A DNA stretch of 64,000 nt from NCBI RefSeq assembly GCF_043235035.1, contig NZ_JAZAQF010000094.1, positions 1-64,000 on the forward strand. Direction: 5' to 3'. The notes under the pieces are model-generated. The model was given only the letters and a program-made list of their open reading frames with translations, was not told where the DNA came from and did not search any database. This DNA is from CACIAM-69d sp001698445. GTDB taxonomy: Bacteria > Cyanobacteriota > Cyanobacteriia > CACIAM-69d. The first letter of the stretch is position 1. The number at the start of each line of letters is the position of its first letter. Both the position numbers and the translations under genes were made by a program. Positions 8,048 to 16,920 of this stretch are shown here, in pieces.

Positions 8048-9988
8048 CTAGGATTCGGCTAGCTCAGATAATTCAAGCCAACGCTCCGTTCCTTGATCAA
8101 TTTGGTGACTGAGATCCGCCAGCTTTTGCGATAATTTCTCGACCTCGCTATAGCCACTGGGGGGATTTTCATAGAGGCGCTTTTCAATAGTTGCTTTTTC
8201 CTCTTCCCACTGGGGCAAATGGGTTTCCAAATGTTCCAGTTCGCGCTTTTCCTTGTAGGACAATTTGCGCGATCGCCCCTTGGATGAATTACTTTGATCC
8301 GGCTCTGGCGTAGTTGCAGCACTAGCCTTCTTCTCAGCCGATCGCCCGTTTTTCTCAGAAGTATCGCTGGTCGAATCAGGCGATCGCAAATCCAAATACA
8401 CCGAATAGTTACCGGGATATTGGCGAATCTGACCAGCTTGCTCAAAGGCGAAGATTTTCTCAACGGTGCGATCGAGAAAATAGCGATCGTGCGACACCAC
8501 AATCACACAGCCATTAAACTCCTCCAAATATTCTTCCAACACCGCCAAGGTCTGCACATCCACATCGTTGGTCGGTTCATCCAAAATCAGCACATTCGGC
8601 GCTTCCAGCAACACCTTCAATAAGAATAAGCGCCGCCGTTCGCCCCCCGAAAGTTTGCTGATCGGCGCATATTGTTGATCAGGCGGAAATAGAAACCGCT
8701 CCAACATTTGCGAGGCGGTGATAATTTGCCCATCGGCGGTTTTCACCAGTTCCGCCGTTTCCTTCAGGTAATTCAGCACTCGCAGATCGCCCTTATCAGA
8801 CAAATCATCGGAGTGCTGATCAAAATAGCCAATTTGGATCGTGCTGCCCCGATCGACCTGGCCCGCTGTGGGTTCTAACTTACCCATAATCAGGTTCATC
8901 AGAGTTGATTTACCCACCCCATTACCGCCAATAATCCCCACCCGATCGTTCGGCAAAAATTGATAGGTGAAATCGCGAATCAAGACCCGATCGCCTACTT
9001 CATAGGTCAAATTCTCCAGCTCGATCACCTTCTTGCCGATCCGCCGGCCCGCCGTGGCGATTTCCACCTTGCCCGAACTGGCTTTGAACTCCGTTTCGCG
9101 CATATCTTGGATTCGATCGATTCGAGCTTTTTGCTTGGTGCTGCGCGCTTTCGGGCCGCGCTTCAGCCACTCCAGCTCCCGCCGCAACACCCCTTGAAAT
9201 TTCCGTTGACGGCTGTTTTCTGCTGTTTCCGCTTCTGCCTTTTTCTCCAGGTAATAGCCATAATTACCGGCATAGCTGAACAGATCCCCGCGATCGAGTT
9301 CCAAGATCCGATTTGTCACCCGATCAAGAAAATAGCGATCGTGCGTCACCAACAACAACGCCCCGCGAAACTGTTGGCGCAAATAATCTTGCAACCAGTT
9401 CACCGAGTCCGCATCCAGGTGGTTTGTTGGCTCATCCATTAACAACAAATCTGGCTGCGCCAACAGCGCCGCCGCCAGGGCAATTCGCTTCCGATAACCC
9501 CCGGAAAGCGTTCCTACTTTTGCTTCAAAATCCTCAATTCCCAACTGAGACAGCACAATTTTCGCCTGGGTTTCCAATTCCCAAGCGCCTGCCGCCGCCA
9601 TCTTGTCGCCCAGGCTGGCCAACTGTGCCATCACCAAATCCAACTCCGGCCCCGTGGTGTGGCCCAGCCGGTGGGACAAATCCTCATATTCCCGCACCAG
9701 CGCCATTTGCTCGCCGCTATCGGCAAATACCTGCTCCAGCACCGTGCGATCGGGGTCAAGCGGCGGATCCTGCGGCAAATAGACCAGCCGATAGTTGGGG
9801 TTCACCAGCCGATCGCCCCGGTCGATCGGCTCCAGCCCCGCCAGCATCTTCAGCAGCGTGGACTTGCCCGAACCATTGGTGCCAATCAAGCCAATTTTGT
9901 CCGTCGGCTCGATGCTAAAGGTTCCATCCCGCAGAATTTCTTTGATTCCAAAATCCTTGTGGGCATTCTTCAGAGACAGCAGACTCAT
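8048..9988 (-). CDS. uup: ABC-F family ATPase, Uup type
   Basis: A 646-residue soluble protein with two ABC ATPase domains and no membrane spans; ABC-F proteins act at the ribosome, and Uup also binds branched DNA. The first domain has GTNGSGKST, LSGGYRKR and LLLMDEPTNHLD. The second has GGNGVGKST, LSGGERRR and LILDEPTNDVD. After a Ser/Thr-rich linker (about residues 530-560), a basic C-terminal coiled coil (LSYKEKRELEHLE and on) marks the Uup subgroup rather than EttA. The ATG and length fit. It is a single transcription unit reading leftward. Confidence 0.9.
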   Translation of the reverse strand: MSLLSLKNAHKDFGIKEILRDGTFSIEPTDKIGLIGTNGSGKSTLLKMLAGLEPIDRGDRLVNPNYRLVYLPQDPPLDPDRTVLEQVFADSGEQMALVREYEDLSHRLGHTTGPELDLVMAQLASLGDKMAAAGAWELETQAKIVLSQLGIEDFEAKVGTLSGGYRKRIALAAALLAQPDLLLMDEPTNHLDADSVNWLQDYLRQQFRGALLLVTHDRYFLDRVTNRILELDRGDLFSYAGNYGYYLEKKAEAETAENSRQRKFQGVLRRELEWLKRGPKARSTKQKARIDRIQDMRETEFKASSGKVEIATAGRRIGKKVIELENLTYEVGDRVLIRDFTYQFLPNDRVGIIGGNGVGKSTLMNLIMGKLEPTAGQVDRGSTIQIGYFDQHSDDLSDKGDLRVLNYLKETAELVKTADGQIITASQMLERFLFPPDQQYAPISKLSGGERRRLFLLKVLLEAPNVLILDEPTNDVDVQTLAVLEEYLEEFNGCVIVVSHDRYFLDRTVEKIFAFEQAGQIRQYPGNYSVYLDLRSPDSTSDTSEKNGRSAEKKASAATTPEPDQSNSSKGRSRKLSYKEKRELEHLETHLPQWEEEKATIEKRLYENPPSGYSEVEKLSQKLADLSHQIDQGTERWLELSELAES

Positions 9989-10096
9989 GCGATCGGGCAG
10001 GGGCTAAACACTACTGTCTATAATTCCACGGCCCGCCCCGATCGCCCCCACGACCTTTGCTACGATCGACCCATTGCCCCGACACCGACTAGCCCC

Positions 10097-10519
10097 ATGA
10101 CCGCGACCCTCAGCCCCACCGAGCGCCAAGACTACCAGACTCTGCTAGCCGAATATGGCCCCGGCCTGCGGGCGATCGATGCCCTCGATCAACACGATGG
10201 CGACCTGATCAGCGCTGTTGAAACCCTCTGGAATCAGTCAGAAACCCCCAGCACCTTTGGGCGCGGTCAAAAACTCTGGGAAACCCTTTTAAAAGTCTTG
10301 CGAAAAGAACTCTGCGGCAACGAAGGTGTGCGCGCCCAGTTTCAGGAATACACCAAAAATCCCGGCAGCGCGCCCCTACTAACGGGCTTGATCGTGTCGG
10401 TGACCACGGCGGCGGGCTTACCGATCGACCCAGCGATTTCCACAATTGTGGTGTTGTATTTGCTCAAGATCGGTCTGAATGTGTTTTGTGAGTACACCGA
10501 ACCCAAATCCGAGTCATAG
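10097..10519 (+). CDS. Conserved hypothetical protein with C-terminal hydrophobic segment
   Basis: A 140-residue protein. An N-terminal helical part (TERQDYQTLLAEYGPGLRAI, DALDQHDGDLISAVETLW) is followed by a basic middle with LWETLLKVLRKELCGNEGVR. A hydrophobic C-terminal region (PLLTGLIVSVTTAAGLPIDP and ISTIVVLYLLKIGLNVFCEY) could form two membrane helices. The first ATG (MTATLSPTER) is used because no longer start is credible so close to the divergent uup. I recognise the pattern from cyanobacterial proteins of unknown function. The VLYLLKIGL segment resembles immunity or holin-like small proteins, but no role can be claimed. Confidence 0.7.
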   Translation: MTATLSPTERQDYQTLLAEYGPGLRAIDALDQHDGDLISAVETLWNQSETPSTFGRGQKLWETLLKVLRKELCGNEGVRAQFQEYTKNPGSAPLLTGLIVSVTTAAGLPIDPAISTIVVLYLLKIGLNVFCEYTEPKSES

Positions 10520-10550
10520 CCGGTCTATTTCTTCACCACCAATAGGTCAA

Positions 10551-10582
10551 GTAGGTTGGGTTGAGCAGTGCGAAACCCAACG
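10551..10582. repeat. Dispersed palindromic repeat, left flank of xisI-xisH
   Basis: The motif GTAGGTTGGGTTGAGC, then six bases, then GAAACCCAACG forms an imperfect hairpin. The same motif occurs at 11397-11428 in the same orientation, so it brackets the xisI-xisH pair, and again inside the palindromic elements at 11397-11509, 35136-35219 and 54684-54767. Confidence 0.85.
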
Positions 10583-10607
10583 CGGTCACAACTAATTCTT
10601 GCTGGGA

Positions 10608-10967
10608 TTAATCGATTGCGTAGCCCGTATATTGCCGAACGGTGGGAGCATGGAACGCTAAGACGATGTGATCTTTCGGAACTCCCAACTCTGTTAGCTC
10701 ATTGGCAATTCCGCCTTCAATGCCATCGTAGTGAATCCAGATTTTTTTGTTCCGAATTTCAGCATGAACTAGGCAACCATGCACTCGCCGATTTTCTTCC
10801 CAGCCTTCTTGCATGAGCAGGAAATGATTGCGATCCTGGTCAACCACCAAATAGGTCGTCACATCTCCATAGCGATAGGGTAACTTGGCATAATCGCTAA
10901 GGATTTTTTCTAGGAGTGATCGCCATTGTTCGAGATTAGGGGCTGTCTTAACTTCTAAGGCTTCCAT
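10608..10967 (-). CDS. xisI: XisI-like excision controlling factor
   Basis: A 119-residue soluble protein of the XisI family, named from Anabaena, where XisH and XisI are needed with the recombinase XisF to excise the fdxN element. Many cyanobacteria carry xisH-xisI pairs without that element, so a different role is likely. Diagnostic segments are YRYGDVTTYLVVDQDRNHFL, RVHGCLVHAEIRNKKIWIHY and a conserved end GVPKDHIVLAFHAPTVRQYT. It overlaps the end of xisH by 13 nt, which implies translational coupling. No recombinase gene is nearby. Confidence 0.93.
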   Translation of the reverse strand: MEALEVKTAPNLEQWRSLLEKILSDYAKLPYRYGDVTTYLVVDQDRNHFLLMQEGWEENRRVHGCLVHAEIRNKKIWIHYDGIEGGIANELTELGVPKDHIVLAFHAPTVRQYTGYAID

Positions 10968-11371
10968 TCTGCAATTTTCTCCGTTTCTGCATCAAAAACA
11001 ACCAAATGAAAACCCGGTTCTTCTAATAAAAGTTGACCGATCGGCTCTTGAAAAATCGTATTAAAAGTTTCTTGAGTCACGGCCAAGTACAGAATCCGAT
11101 CGGGTTCGCGTTTCTCTAGAGCGCGAGCATACATAAAAAACTGTCCCCAGGCATTTTCGAGATCACTGACAAGAGAGGCACTGAGAAAGCTTTTAATCTC
11201 GATCGCAATCTTTTCGGAACCTCGTTCAGCCGCAATCAGGCGTTCTGCACCCAAATCGACAAACACCGATCGCGCACCAATTTTGAGAATCAAGGGATCA
11301 TCCGTAATCGTCCAGCCATCATCAATTAGGGCATTGCAAACAGTTTGGTGATAGAGATCTTTAGCAGGCAT
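10955..11371 (-). CDS. xisH: XisH-like PD-(D/E)xK-fold protein
   Basis: A 138-residue partner of XisI. XisH belongs to a nuclease-like fold. The sequence keeps a D..E-x-K arrangement in the core (SVFVDLGAERLIAAERG, then KIAIEIKSFLSASLVSDLEN), consistent with a metal-dependent endonuclease active site, although activity is inferred from the fold. It also shows AWGQFFMYARALEKREPDRI and LYLAVTQETFNTIFQEPIGQ, both typical of the family. It is the first gene of a two-gene operon; its stop lies inside xisI. Both genes are bracketed by dispersed palindromic repeats, suggesting a mobile pair. Confidence 0.93.
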   Translation of the reverse strand: MPAKDLYHQTVCNALIDDGWTITDDPLILKIGARSVFVDLGAERLIAAERGSEKIAIEIKSFLSASLVSDLENAWGQFFMYARALEKREPDRILYLAVTQETFNTIFQEPIGQLLLEEPGFHLVVFDAETEKIAEWKP

Positions 11372-11396
11372 GACCCTATTTTAGTTGAGTAGTCGA

Positions 11397-11509
11397 GTAG
11401 GTTGGGTTGAGCCTCGCGAAACCCAACGCAAGATCTAGACCATGCGCTCGATTAGTTTCAGAAAATAGCGTATTGATTGTGTTGGGTTTCGTGCCTCAAC
11501 CCAACCTAC
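11397..11509. mobile_element. Palindromic MITE-like element, core only
   Basis: GTAGGTTGGGTTGAG..CGAAACCCAAC at the left is mirrored by GTTGGGTTTCG..CTCAACCCAACCTAC at the right, 113 bp in all. The same two-armed core lies inside the longer elements at 35077-35309 and 54628-54850. It fills most of the gap between xisH and the CHAT gene, so both genes' upstream regions must overlap or adjoin it. Confidence 0.75.
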
Positions 11510-11556
11510 CGGTCTTGCCCCTCACGATCGGCTAGTGCCTTGGTGAGGTTGTTAGG

Positions 11557-14500
11557 ATGGGCGGAGTTGCTGGCCCGATCGCCCCACCTATGCCGACTAT
11601 CCAGATCCGCGAAGTTGCCGCCACCGATGATGGATTCACCGCTGAAGTCACGATCGCCCAGGATCTCCACACCGGCCAAACCTATCCCGTCACGTTGCGG
11701 AACCCGTTTCAGAACAACGAAGAAGCGGATCTGGAATTTTTCTTTGAGGAGTGGTATCAGTTCCCGACGCTCGATCGGGAGCGGGCCGATCGCGCTCGGG
11801 CGGCGATCGCCCAATATGGCCAAGAGCTGTTCGGGCAACTGCTGAAAGCCAACCCCGATGCCTACGCGGACTATCGGGAACTGAGGCGATCGCACTGCTT
11901 TGAGCAGGGCACGGTAACAATCGAGATCATTGGCTCGCCAGAGTTTCAGGGGTGGCATTGGGAAGCTATGCGCGATCCGGAGTTGTCGGAACCGCTGTCA
12001 CTGATAACCCCGATCGTGCGGCGCGATCCGAAGCGATCGGTTTCCAATCCGGCCCGGGTGCAGCCGTCCGGGTGGCTGAATTTGTTGGTGGTGACGGCGC
12101 GGCCCGGGTGGAGTCGGGATGTGAACTACCGGACGATTTCCCGGCCCCTGGTGGAGGCGATCGCCAATGCTGAGTTGCCCGTGAAGGTGGCGCTGTTGCG
12201 GCCCGGCACTTGGGAAGCGCTCGAACGCCACTTGCAAGCCGTTGGCCCCGGTTTCTATCACGCCGTTCACTTCGATTTGCATGGATCGGTGCTGACTTAC
12301 AACCAAGCCAACCAACTGATGAAGCTCCCCGCCCAAGCCAGCGGCCAAACCTTTCGGCGTGGTCATAACTTGGGGGATTTGCCCGAATATGACGGCTACC
12401 GAGCGTTTTTGAGCTTTGAAGGGGAAGCGGCGGGCCAGTCGATTTTGGTGGAAGCGGCGGAAGTGGCGGCCCTGCTGCAAACTCGGCAAATTCCCCTTTG
12501 CATCTTGAATGCTTGTCAGTCCGCCAAGCAGATCTGCGACGGCGAGGGGCCGGCGGCGGAAACCAGCCTGGGGGCCAAGCTGCTGGAGGCGGGGATGCAG
12601 GCGATCGTGGCCATGCGCTATTCGGTGATGGTGCGGGCGGCGGAACTAATGATGACGCGGTTCTATCAGGCGTTGTTTACGCAGCAGCCGGTGATGGAGG
12701 CGATTCGGTTGGGGCGGCGGGAGCTGTGGCAAACCAAAACCCGCCCCGGCCGGTTCAATCTGCCGATCGAGCTGGAGGATTGGCTGTTGCCGGTGGTCTA
12801 CAGCGGCGGCACGGTGAATTTGAATTTGCGGCCCCTGACTGCCGACGAAGAGGCGGCCCGGTGGACGGCGGAGGCCGAGCGCGATCGCTTTGAGCCGCCG
12901 ACCTATGGCTTTGTGGGGCGGGACACGGACATTTTGGAACTGGAGCGGCGGTTGTTGCAGCCGGAGCGCAACGCCCTGTTGTTACAGGGGATGGGCGGCA
13001 CGGGCAAAACCACCCTGCTGCGTTACTTGCGCGACTGGTGGCAGCGGACGGGGCTGATTGAGCGATCGTTCTATTTTGGCTATGACGAGCGGGCCCACAG
13101 CCTGGAGCAAATCGCCGCCAGTATTTTTCAGCAGCTCGATCCTGAGGGGTGGTTGCAGTTCCAGTCGTGGCCCTTGGCGGCGCGGTTGGCCAAGCTGACC
13201 CAACTGTTGCGATCGCGCCGCTATGCCTTGATTTTGGACAATTTGGAATCGGTGACGGCGGCGGCCCTGTCGATTCCCAACAGCTTGCCAGAGTCGGAGC
13301 AGCGGGCCTTGGCCCAATGGTTGCGGGGGCTGGTGGGGGGCAAAACCCTGATTTTGCTGGGGTCGCGGGGGGCGGAATCCTGGCTGGAGCCGGTCTATGG
13401 AACCAATCGGCTGGGGTTGCGGGGGTTGGATGCCGATGCCCGCACGACCCTGGCCCAAAAAATTCTGGAGCGGCAGGTGGGCGACTCGCGCCGCATTGCC
13501 AAAATCAAGGATGAGCCAGCTTTTGGGCAATTGATGAAGCTGTTGGATGGCTATCCGTTGGCGATGGAGGTGGTGTTGGGGAATCTGAAGCGCCAAACCC
13601 CCAGCGAGATTTTGGCGGGGATGCAGGCGGCGGACGTGAACCTCGACAATCCGCAGGCCCAGGGCGACAAAACCCAAAGCATCATTGCTTGCATTGACTA
13701 TTCCCACGGGGCGCTGTCGGCATCGGCCCAGCAGGCGTTGCTCTGCTTGGCTCCCTTCAGTGGGTTTATTAATTGCGATGGCAATTGCTTGGAGCAGTAT
13801 GCAGCGCAGTTAGCGGAGCAGCCGGCCTTGGCGGCTTGGTTTGGGGAGTCGGGGGCGGAGATTTTGGCGGGGGCGGTGCAGGAGGCGGTGGATTGGGGGC
13901 TGTTGTCGCCCATTTCGCCGGAGATGCCGCGATTGCTAACGATTCAGCCGACCTTGCCCTATTTCTTGAAATTGAAACTAGACATGCATGGTTCAAGTGT
14001 TAAGGCGGCGATCAATTCTGCTTTTCATAACCACTGCCTGGGTCTAGCATCGGCTTATTACCAACTGATGCAGTCCTCGGAGATAAATAGTCAACGACTA
14101 GGTTCTTTTTTAGCTGGAAAAGAATATGAAAACATTCACAGTGCAGTATTAGAATGCTTGAAAAAGCATAAAACCCTAACACCATTTTTTTGTCTTTATC
14201 AGAGCCTTTTTATAGCTCAAGATTACAAGGGAGCATTACTTTTGTCTCAAGAGCTAATAGATATTTTACCAGGAGCTAAAGATCTAGAAAATGATTCGAG
14301 CTTAAAGATGGAAGCGTGTGTTTTTTGGGAGAGGCTTGCTTTCTGTCAGTGCATTCTCAACAAGTTCGATGATGCCAAAAAATCATATCTCGCAATTTTT
14401 AGTCTGTGTTGCGAAGATTCAGACCCAAGATTTCGAGAGATGGTTTCTCATATTATTTTTAACATCGGAAATATTCATTACTCCTATCAAGAGCTAACAA

Positions 14501-15282
14501 AAGCAGAAGAGTTCTATGAGCTTGCTATTAGCTTGACTGAATCCAGCGAATCTCAATCCTATATCTGTGGTCAAATTGCAAACATTTTTAGAGAGAAAGG
14601 TTCAACCTCTCTTGCAGAAAATTGGTATCAAAGAGCCTACAAGATTATACAGCCAGGTAGTTTAGCCCAGGGAGTGCATTTCTATAACTATGGCCTATTA
14701 CTAGAAGATACTGGAAACAAAAAAGAAGCCATGAAAGAGTATGAGAAAGCATTGCTTATATTCAATGAGTATAGAAATCATCATGGTCAAGCATGTGTTT
14801 ATCAGCAAAAGGCTCTCATCTATGAAGATTTGGGAGATTTGAATGCTTCAAAAGAAATGTGCAAAATTGCTTTAGAAATCAGAATTCAATCAAATGATGA
14901 AATCAATCAAGCAGATATCTATCATCAACTAGGTAGGCTATGCCGCCTTGAGAGATCGTATGAACAAGCCTTAGCATACTTTGAAAAATCTCTATCTATC
15001 GACTATAAGCATGGCGCTCCAGAATTTAAAATTGCTAAGACCATTGGTGAATTAGGATTGATAGCTCAATGCCAGGAACGCTTTCCACAGGCTCTTGATT
15101 ACTTCCTCCAGACTCTTCAAAGCTTTTTATTATTAGATAATAAGACTTATGCAGGCCAAACTCTACAAAACCTTGCACGTCTTTACCAACAAACCCAAGA
15201 CCCCAACATCCTCACCGCCACCGCCGAACTCCTCGGCCGCACCCCCGACGACCTCGCCACCGCCTTCACCCAACAGCCGTAG
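11557..15282 (+). CDS. CHAT protease - STAND (NB-ARC/NACHT-type) ATPase - TPR protein
   Basis: A 1241-residue multidomain protein. Residues about 170-420 form a CHAT (caspase-like) domain with likely catalytic His242 (HFDLHG) and Cys320 (LNACQSA). A STAND ATPase follows from about 450, with Walker A at 478-486 (GMGGTGKTT), Walker B-like ALILDNLE and LIL.GSRG. From about 808 to 1205 are TPR-type helical repeats (for example NIHYSYQELTKAEEFYELAI and ALAYFEKSLSI). Such architecture is that of a switchable protease like NLR/apoptosome proteins: TPRs sense, ATPase oligomerises, CHAT cleaves. Targets are unknown. The TPR coding part is sharply AT-rich. The start at 11557 has GAGG eight bases upstream; MPTIQIRE at 11590 is an alternative. 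Confidence 0.9.
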   Translation: MGGVAGPIAPPMPTIQIREVAATDDGFTAEVTIAQDLHTGQTYPVTLRNPFQNNEEADLEFFFEEWYQFPTLDRERADRARAAIAQYGQELFGQLLKANPDAYADYRELRRSHCFEQGTVTIEIIGSPEFQGWHWEAMRDPELSEPLSLITPIVRRDPKRSVSNPARVQPSGWLNLLVVTARPGWSRDVNYRTISRPLVEAIANAELPVKVALLRPGTWEALERHLQAVGPGFYHAVHFDLHGSVLTYNQANQLMKLPAQASGQTFRRGHNLGDLPEYDGYRAFLSFEGEAAGQSILVEAAEVAALLQTRQIPLCILNACQSAKQICDGEGPAAETSLGAKLLEAGMQAIVAMRYSVMVRAAELMMTRFYQALFTQQPVMEAIRLGRRELWQTKTRPGRFNLPIELEDWLLPVVYSGGTVNLNLRPLTADEEAARWTAEAERDRFEPPTYGFVGRDTDILELERRLLQPERNALLLQGMGGTGKTTLLRYLRDWWQRTGLIERSFYFGYDERAHSLEQIAASIFQQLDPEGWLQFQSWPLAARLAKLTQLLRSRRYALILDNLESVTAAALSIPNSLPESEQRALAQWLRGLVGGKTLILLGSRGAESWLEPVYGTNRLGLRGLDADARTTLAQKILERQVGDSRRIAKIKDEPAFGQLMKLLDGYPLAMEVVLGNLKRQTPSEILAGMQAADVNLDNPQAQGDKTQSIIACIDYSHGALSASAQQALLCLAPFSGFINCDGNCLEQYAAQLAEQPALAAWFGESGAEILAGAVQEAVDWGLLSPISPEMPRLLTIQPTLPYFLKLKLDMHGSSVKAAINSAFHNHCLGLASAYYQLMQSSEINSQRLGSFLAGKEYENIHSAVLECLKKHKTLTPFFCLYQSLFIAQDYKGALLLSQELIDILPGAKDLENDSSLKMEACVFWERLAFCQCILNKFDDAKKSYLAIFSLCCEDSDPRFREMVSHIIFNIGNIHYSYQELTKAEEFYELAISLTESSESQSYICGQIANIFREKGSTSLAENWYQRAYKIIQPGSLAQGVHFYNYGLLLEDTGNKKEAMKEYEKALLIFNEYRNHHGQACVYQQKALIYEDLGDLNASKEMCKIALEIRIQSNDEINQADIYHQLGRLCRLERSYEQALAYFEKSLSIDYKHGAPEFKIAKTIGELGLIAQCQERFPQALDYFLQTLQSFLLLDNKTYAGQTLQNLARLYQQTQDPNILTATAELLGRTPDDLATAFTQQP

Positions 15283-15338
15283 GGTGCGTAGGGCAACGGT
15301 TGGCGGCTTACGGAGATTGGGTTTGTGCCCTACGCACC
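15283..15338. repeat. Inverted repeat immediately after the CHAT gene
   Basis: GGTGCGTAGGGCA (15283-15295) is mirrored exactly by TGCCCTACGCACC (15326-15338), starting on the base after the stop codon. A second, weaker pair (GTGCGTGGGAG near 15398 and CTCCCACACACC near 15440) follows. It may act as a terminator and is probably another dispersed palindromic repeat. Confidence 0.8.
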
Positions 15339-15522
15339 GTCGCAATGGGGCAACCCAACCGATCAGGAATCGTCGTGAATGGCGTGGCGGTTGCGGTGCG
15401 TGGGAGATGACCGGGCAATGGTCGTGATGAGGATGGCGCGCTCCCACACACCCTACACGATCACATGGGGCAGCCATAGAGACTGTGCTCGCTCACCCGG
15501 GAAAGGCTGGGTCGTTCTTGCC

Positions 15523-16920
15523 CTAGCGAGCTTGGGTGGCAGGAGCATTCGGGGCAACATTGGGCTGCGGAGTCATGGGTTGGTAGCGCTGGAGCGCTTG
15601 GTTCGCAAACTGGCGCAACTGTTCAGCCTTGGCGTAGGCAGTGCTGGCCGGGTGAACCCGCTCCAAGTTGTTTTCGATTTCCTGGAGCGTTCCCAACAGT
15701 CGGGGATTGCTGGGGTCAGCGGCGGCCAGGGTGCGCCATTGGGCGATTTGCCGATCCGCTTGTTCCAAAGACTCGATCGACTGGCGCTCCAAGGCCTCCC
15801 GCTGCTTGGCAATTGCCAGATTTTGCGCATATTCCGCTCGGAGTCGCTGGGCGGCCGCAAATTGCGGATCGTCATCCTTAATTTGGGTCAACAGGGCCAA
15901 GGCCTCTTGCCACAGGTTTTGCACCACCCGCCACTGTTCCACCGGGTGAGGAGGTTTTTGAGCCGCCAAGGCCGCCCGAAACCCATATTCCTTGGCCCCC
16001 GTGATCAGGCTGCCCGATTGCTGCCGCCCCACCGCCCGGCCGGTGATCGATTGAAAGTCTCGATCGATCCCAACCAATTTGGCGCGTGCTTGCCGTCCGG
16101 CCAAGGTTTTCTGGGGCACTTCCCGCAGGCGATCGATTCCCGACTGCCAATCACCGAGAGCCGCGTTTTGGGCGCTGCTGTCCTTAGCGCTTTGGTGCTG
16201 TTGGCGGGCCGTTTCCACGGTTGCCAAGGCCTGATTTAACAAGGCTTGGGCATTGCGCTCCTGAAACACTTGCGCTTCCAAACGGGCCACGGTTTGGCGG
16301 GCGGCGGCAAATTCATCCAACGTGAATCGCCACCGGCATGAAAACAGAGTGCAATAAGTCTTCGGCCGAGACCCCAAAAACCAAACGGGCAGGCGATCGA
16401 GCGCTGCTTGGGCCGCTTGGGTTTTGGTGGCTCCCAGTTCAATATCGGCCGCACTGGTGGCATTGTCGAGCAATTGCTTGGCCTGGGCCGTGGCGGCGGT
16501 GGCGGCTCGATAATCTTGATCCATCATCCAAAAGCTGGGCAGCAACAGCAATGGCGCGTTGTCTGCCACCACATTCCGAATCGGCGGCAATGGCAGGTTG
16601 GCCAAGGCAATCCCCCCCGTCGCCACCACCACTCCCGCCAAACCACAGCCCCAAGATCCCCAAGCCCAAAATCCCCAGCCCATCTTAGGCTGGTTAAGGC
16701 GAGCGGCGGACTTGAGCAAGCCAAGATCAAAATCCGGGAAAGCATCACTCACGATCGCCCGTAGATCCTCAAAACCGGCCGGCTCGCCAGACTGCAACCG
16801 CAACTTTTCTAACCGCTGCCACAGCACTTCCTTGGGAATCCGGGTGGCGGGTTGTTGTTGATAGCGGGCACGGATAGCTCCCTTCAGGAGTTGGTAAGCA
16901 CGATCATTGAGGCGAGACAT
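15523..16920 (-). CDS. Conserved cyanobacterial membrane-anchored coiled-coil protein
   Basis: A 465-residue protein of unknown function. A basic N-terminal region (about 1-75, YQLLKGAIRARYQQQPATRI) precedes a hydrophobic stretch at about 80-108 (GWGFWAWGSWGCGLAGVVVA, then TGGIALANLP) and a second short one (NAPLLLLPSFWMM). The rest is Ala/Gln-rich coiled coil to about residue 440, probably outside the cytoplasm. The family seems restricted to cyanobacteria. Its ATG overlaps, on the opposite strand, the ATG of the EamA transporter within one CATG tetramer, so the two genes may share control. No ribosome-binding site is evident. Confidence 0.75.
   Translation of the reverse strand: MSRLNDRAYQLLKGAIRARYQQQPATRIPKEVLWQRLEKLRLQSGEPAGFEDLRAIVSDAFPDFDLGLLKSAARLNQPKMGWGFWAWGSWGCGLAGVVVATGGIALANLPLPPIRNVVADNAPLLLLPSFWMMDQDYRAATAATAQAKQLLDNATSAADIELGATKTQAAQAALDRLPVWFLGSRPKTYCTLFSCRWRFTLDEFAAARQTVARLEAQVFQERNAQALLNQALATVETARQQHQSAKDSSAQNAALGDWQSGIDRLREVPQKTLAGRQARAKLVGIDRDFQSITGRAVGRQQSGSLITGAKEYGFRAALAAQKPPHPVEQWRVVQNLWQEALALLTQIKDDDPQFAAAQRLRAEYAQNLAIAKQREALERQSIESLEQADRQIAQWRTLAAADPSNPRLLGTLQEIENNLERVHPASTAYAKAEQLRQFANQALQRYQPMTPQPNVAPNAPATQAR

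Noticed and set aside
12982..13707. 241-codon minus-strand frame opposite the STAND domain
   Set aside because: Shadow of the GC-rich part of the CHAT-STAND gene, Gln/Leu/Pro-rich with no family likeness.
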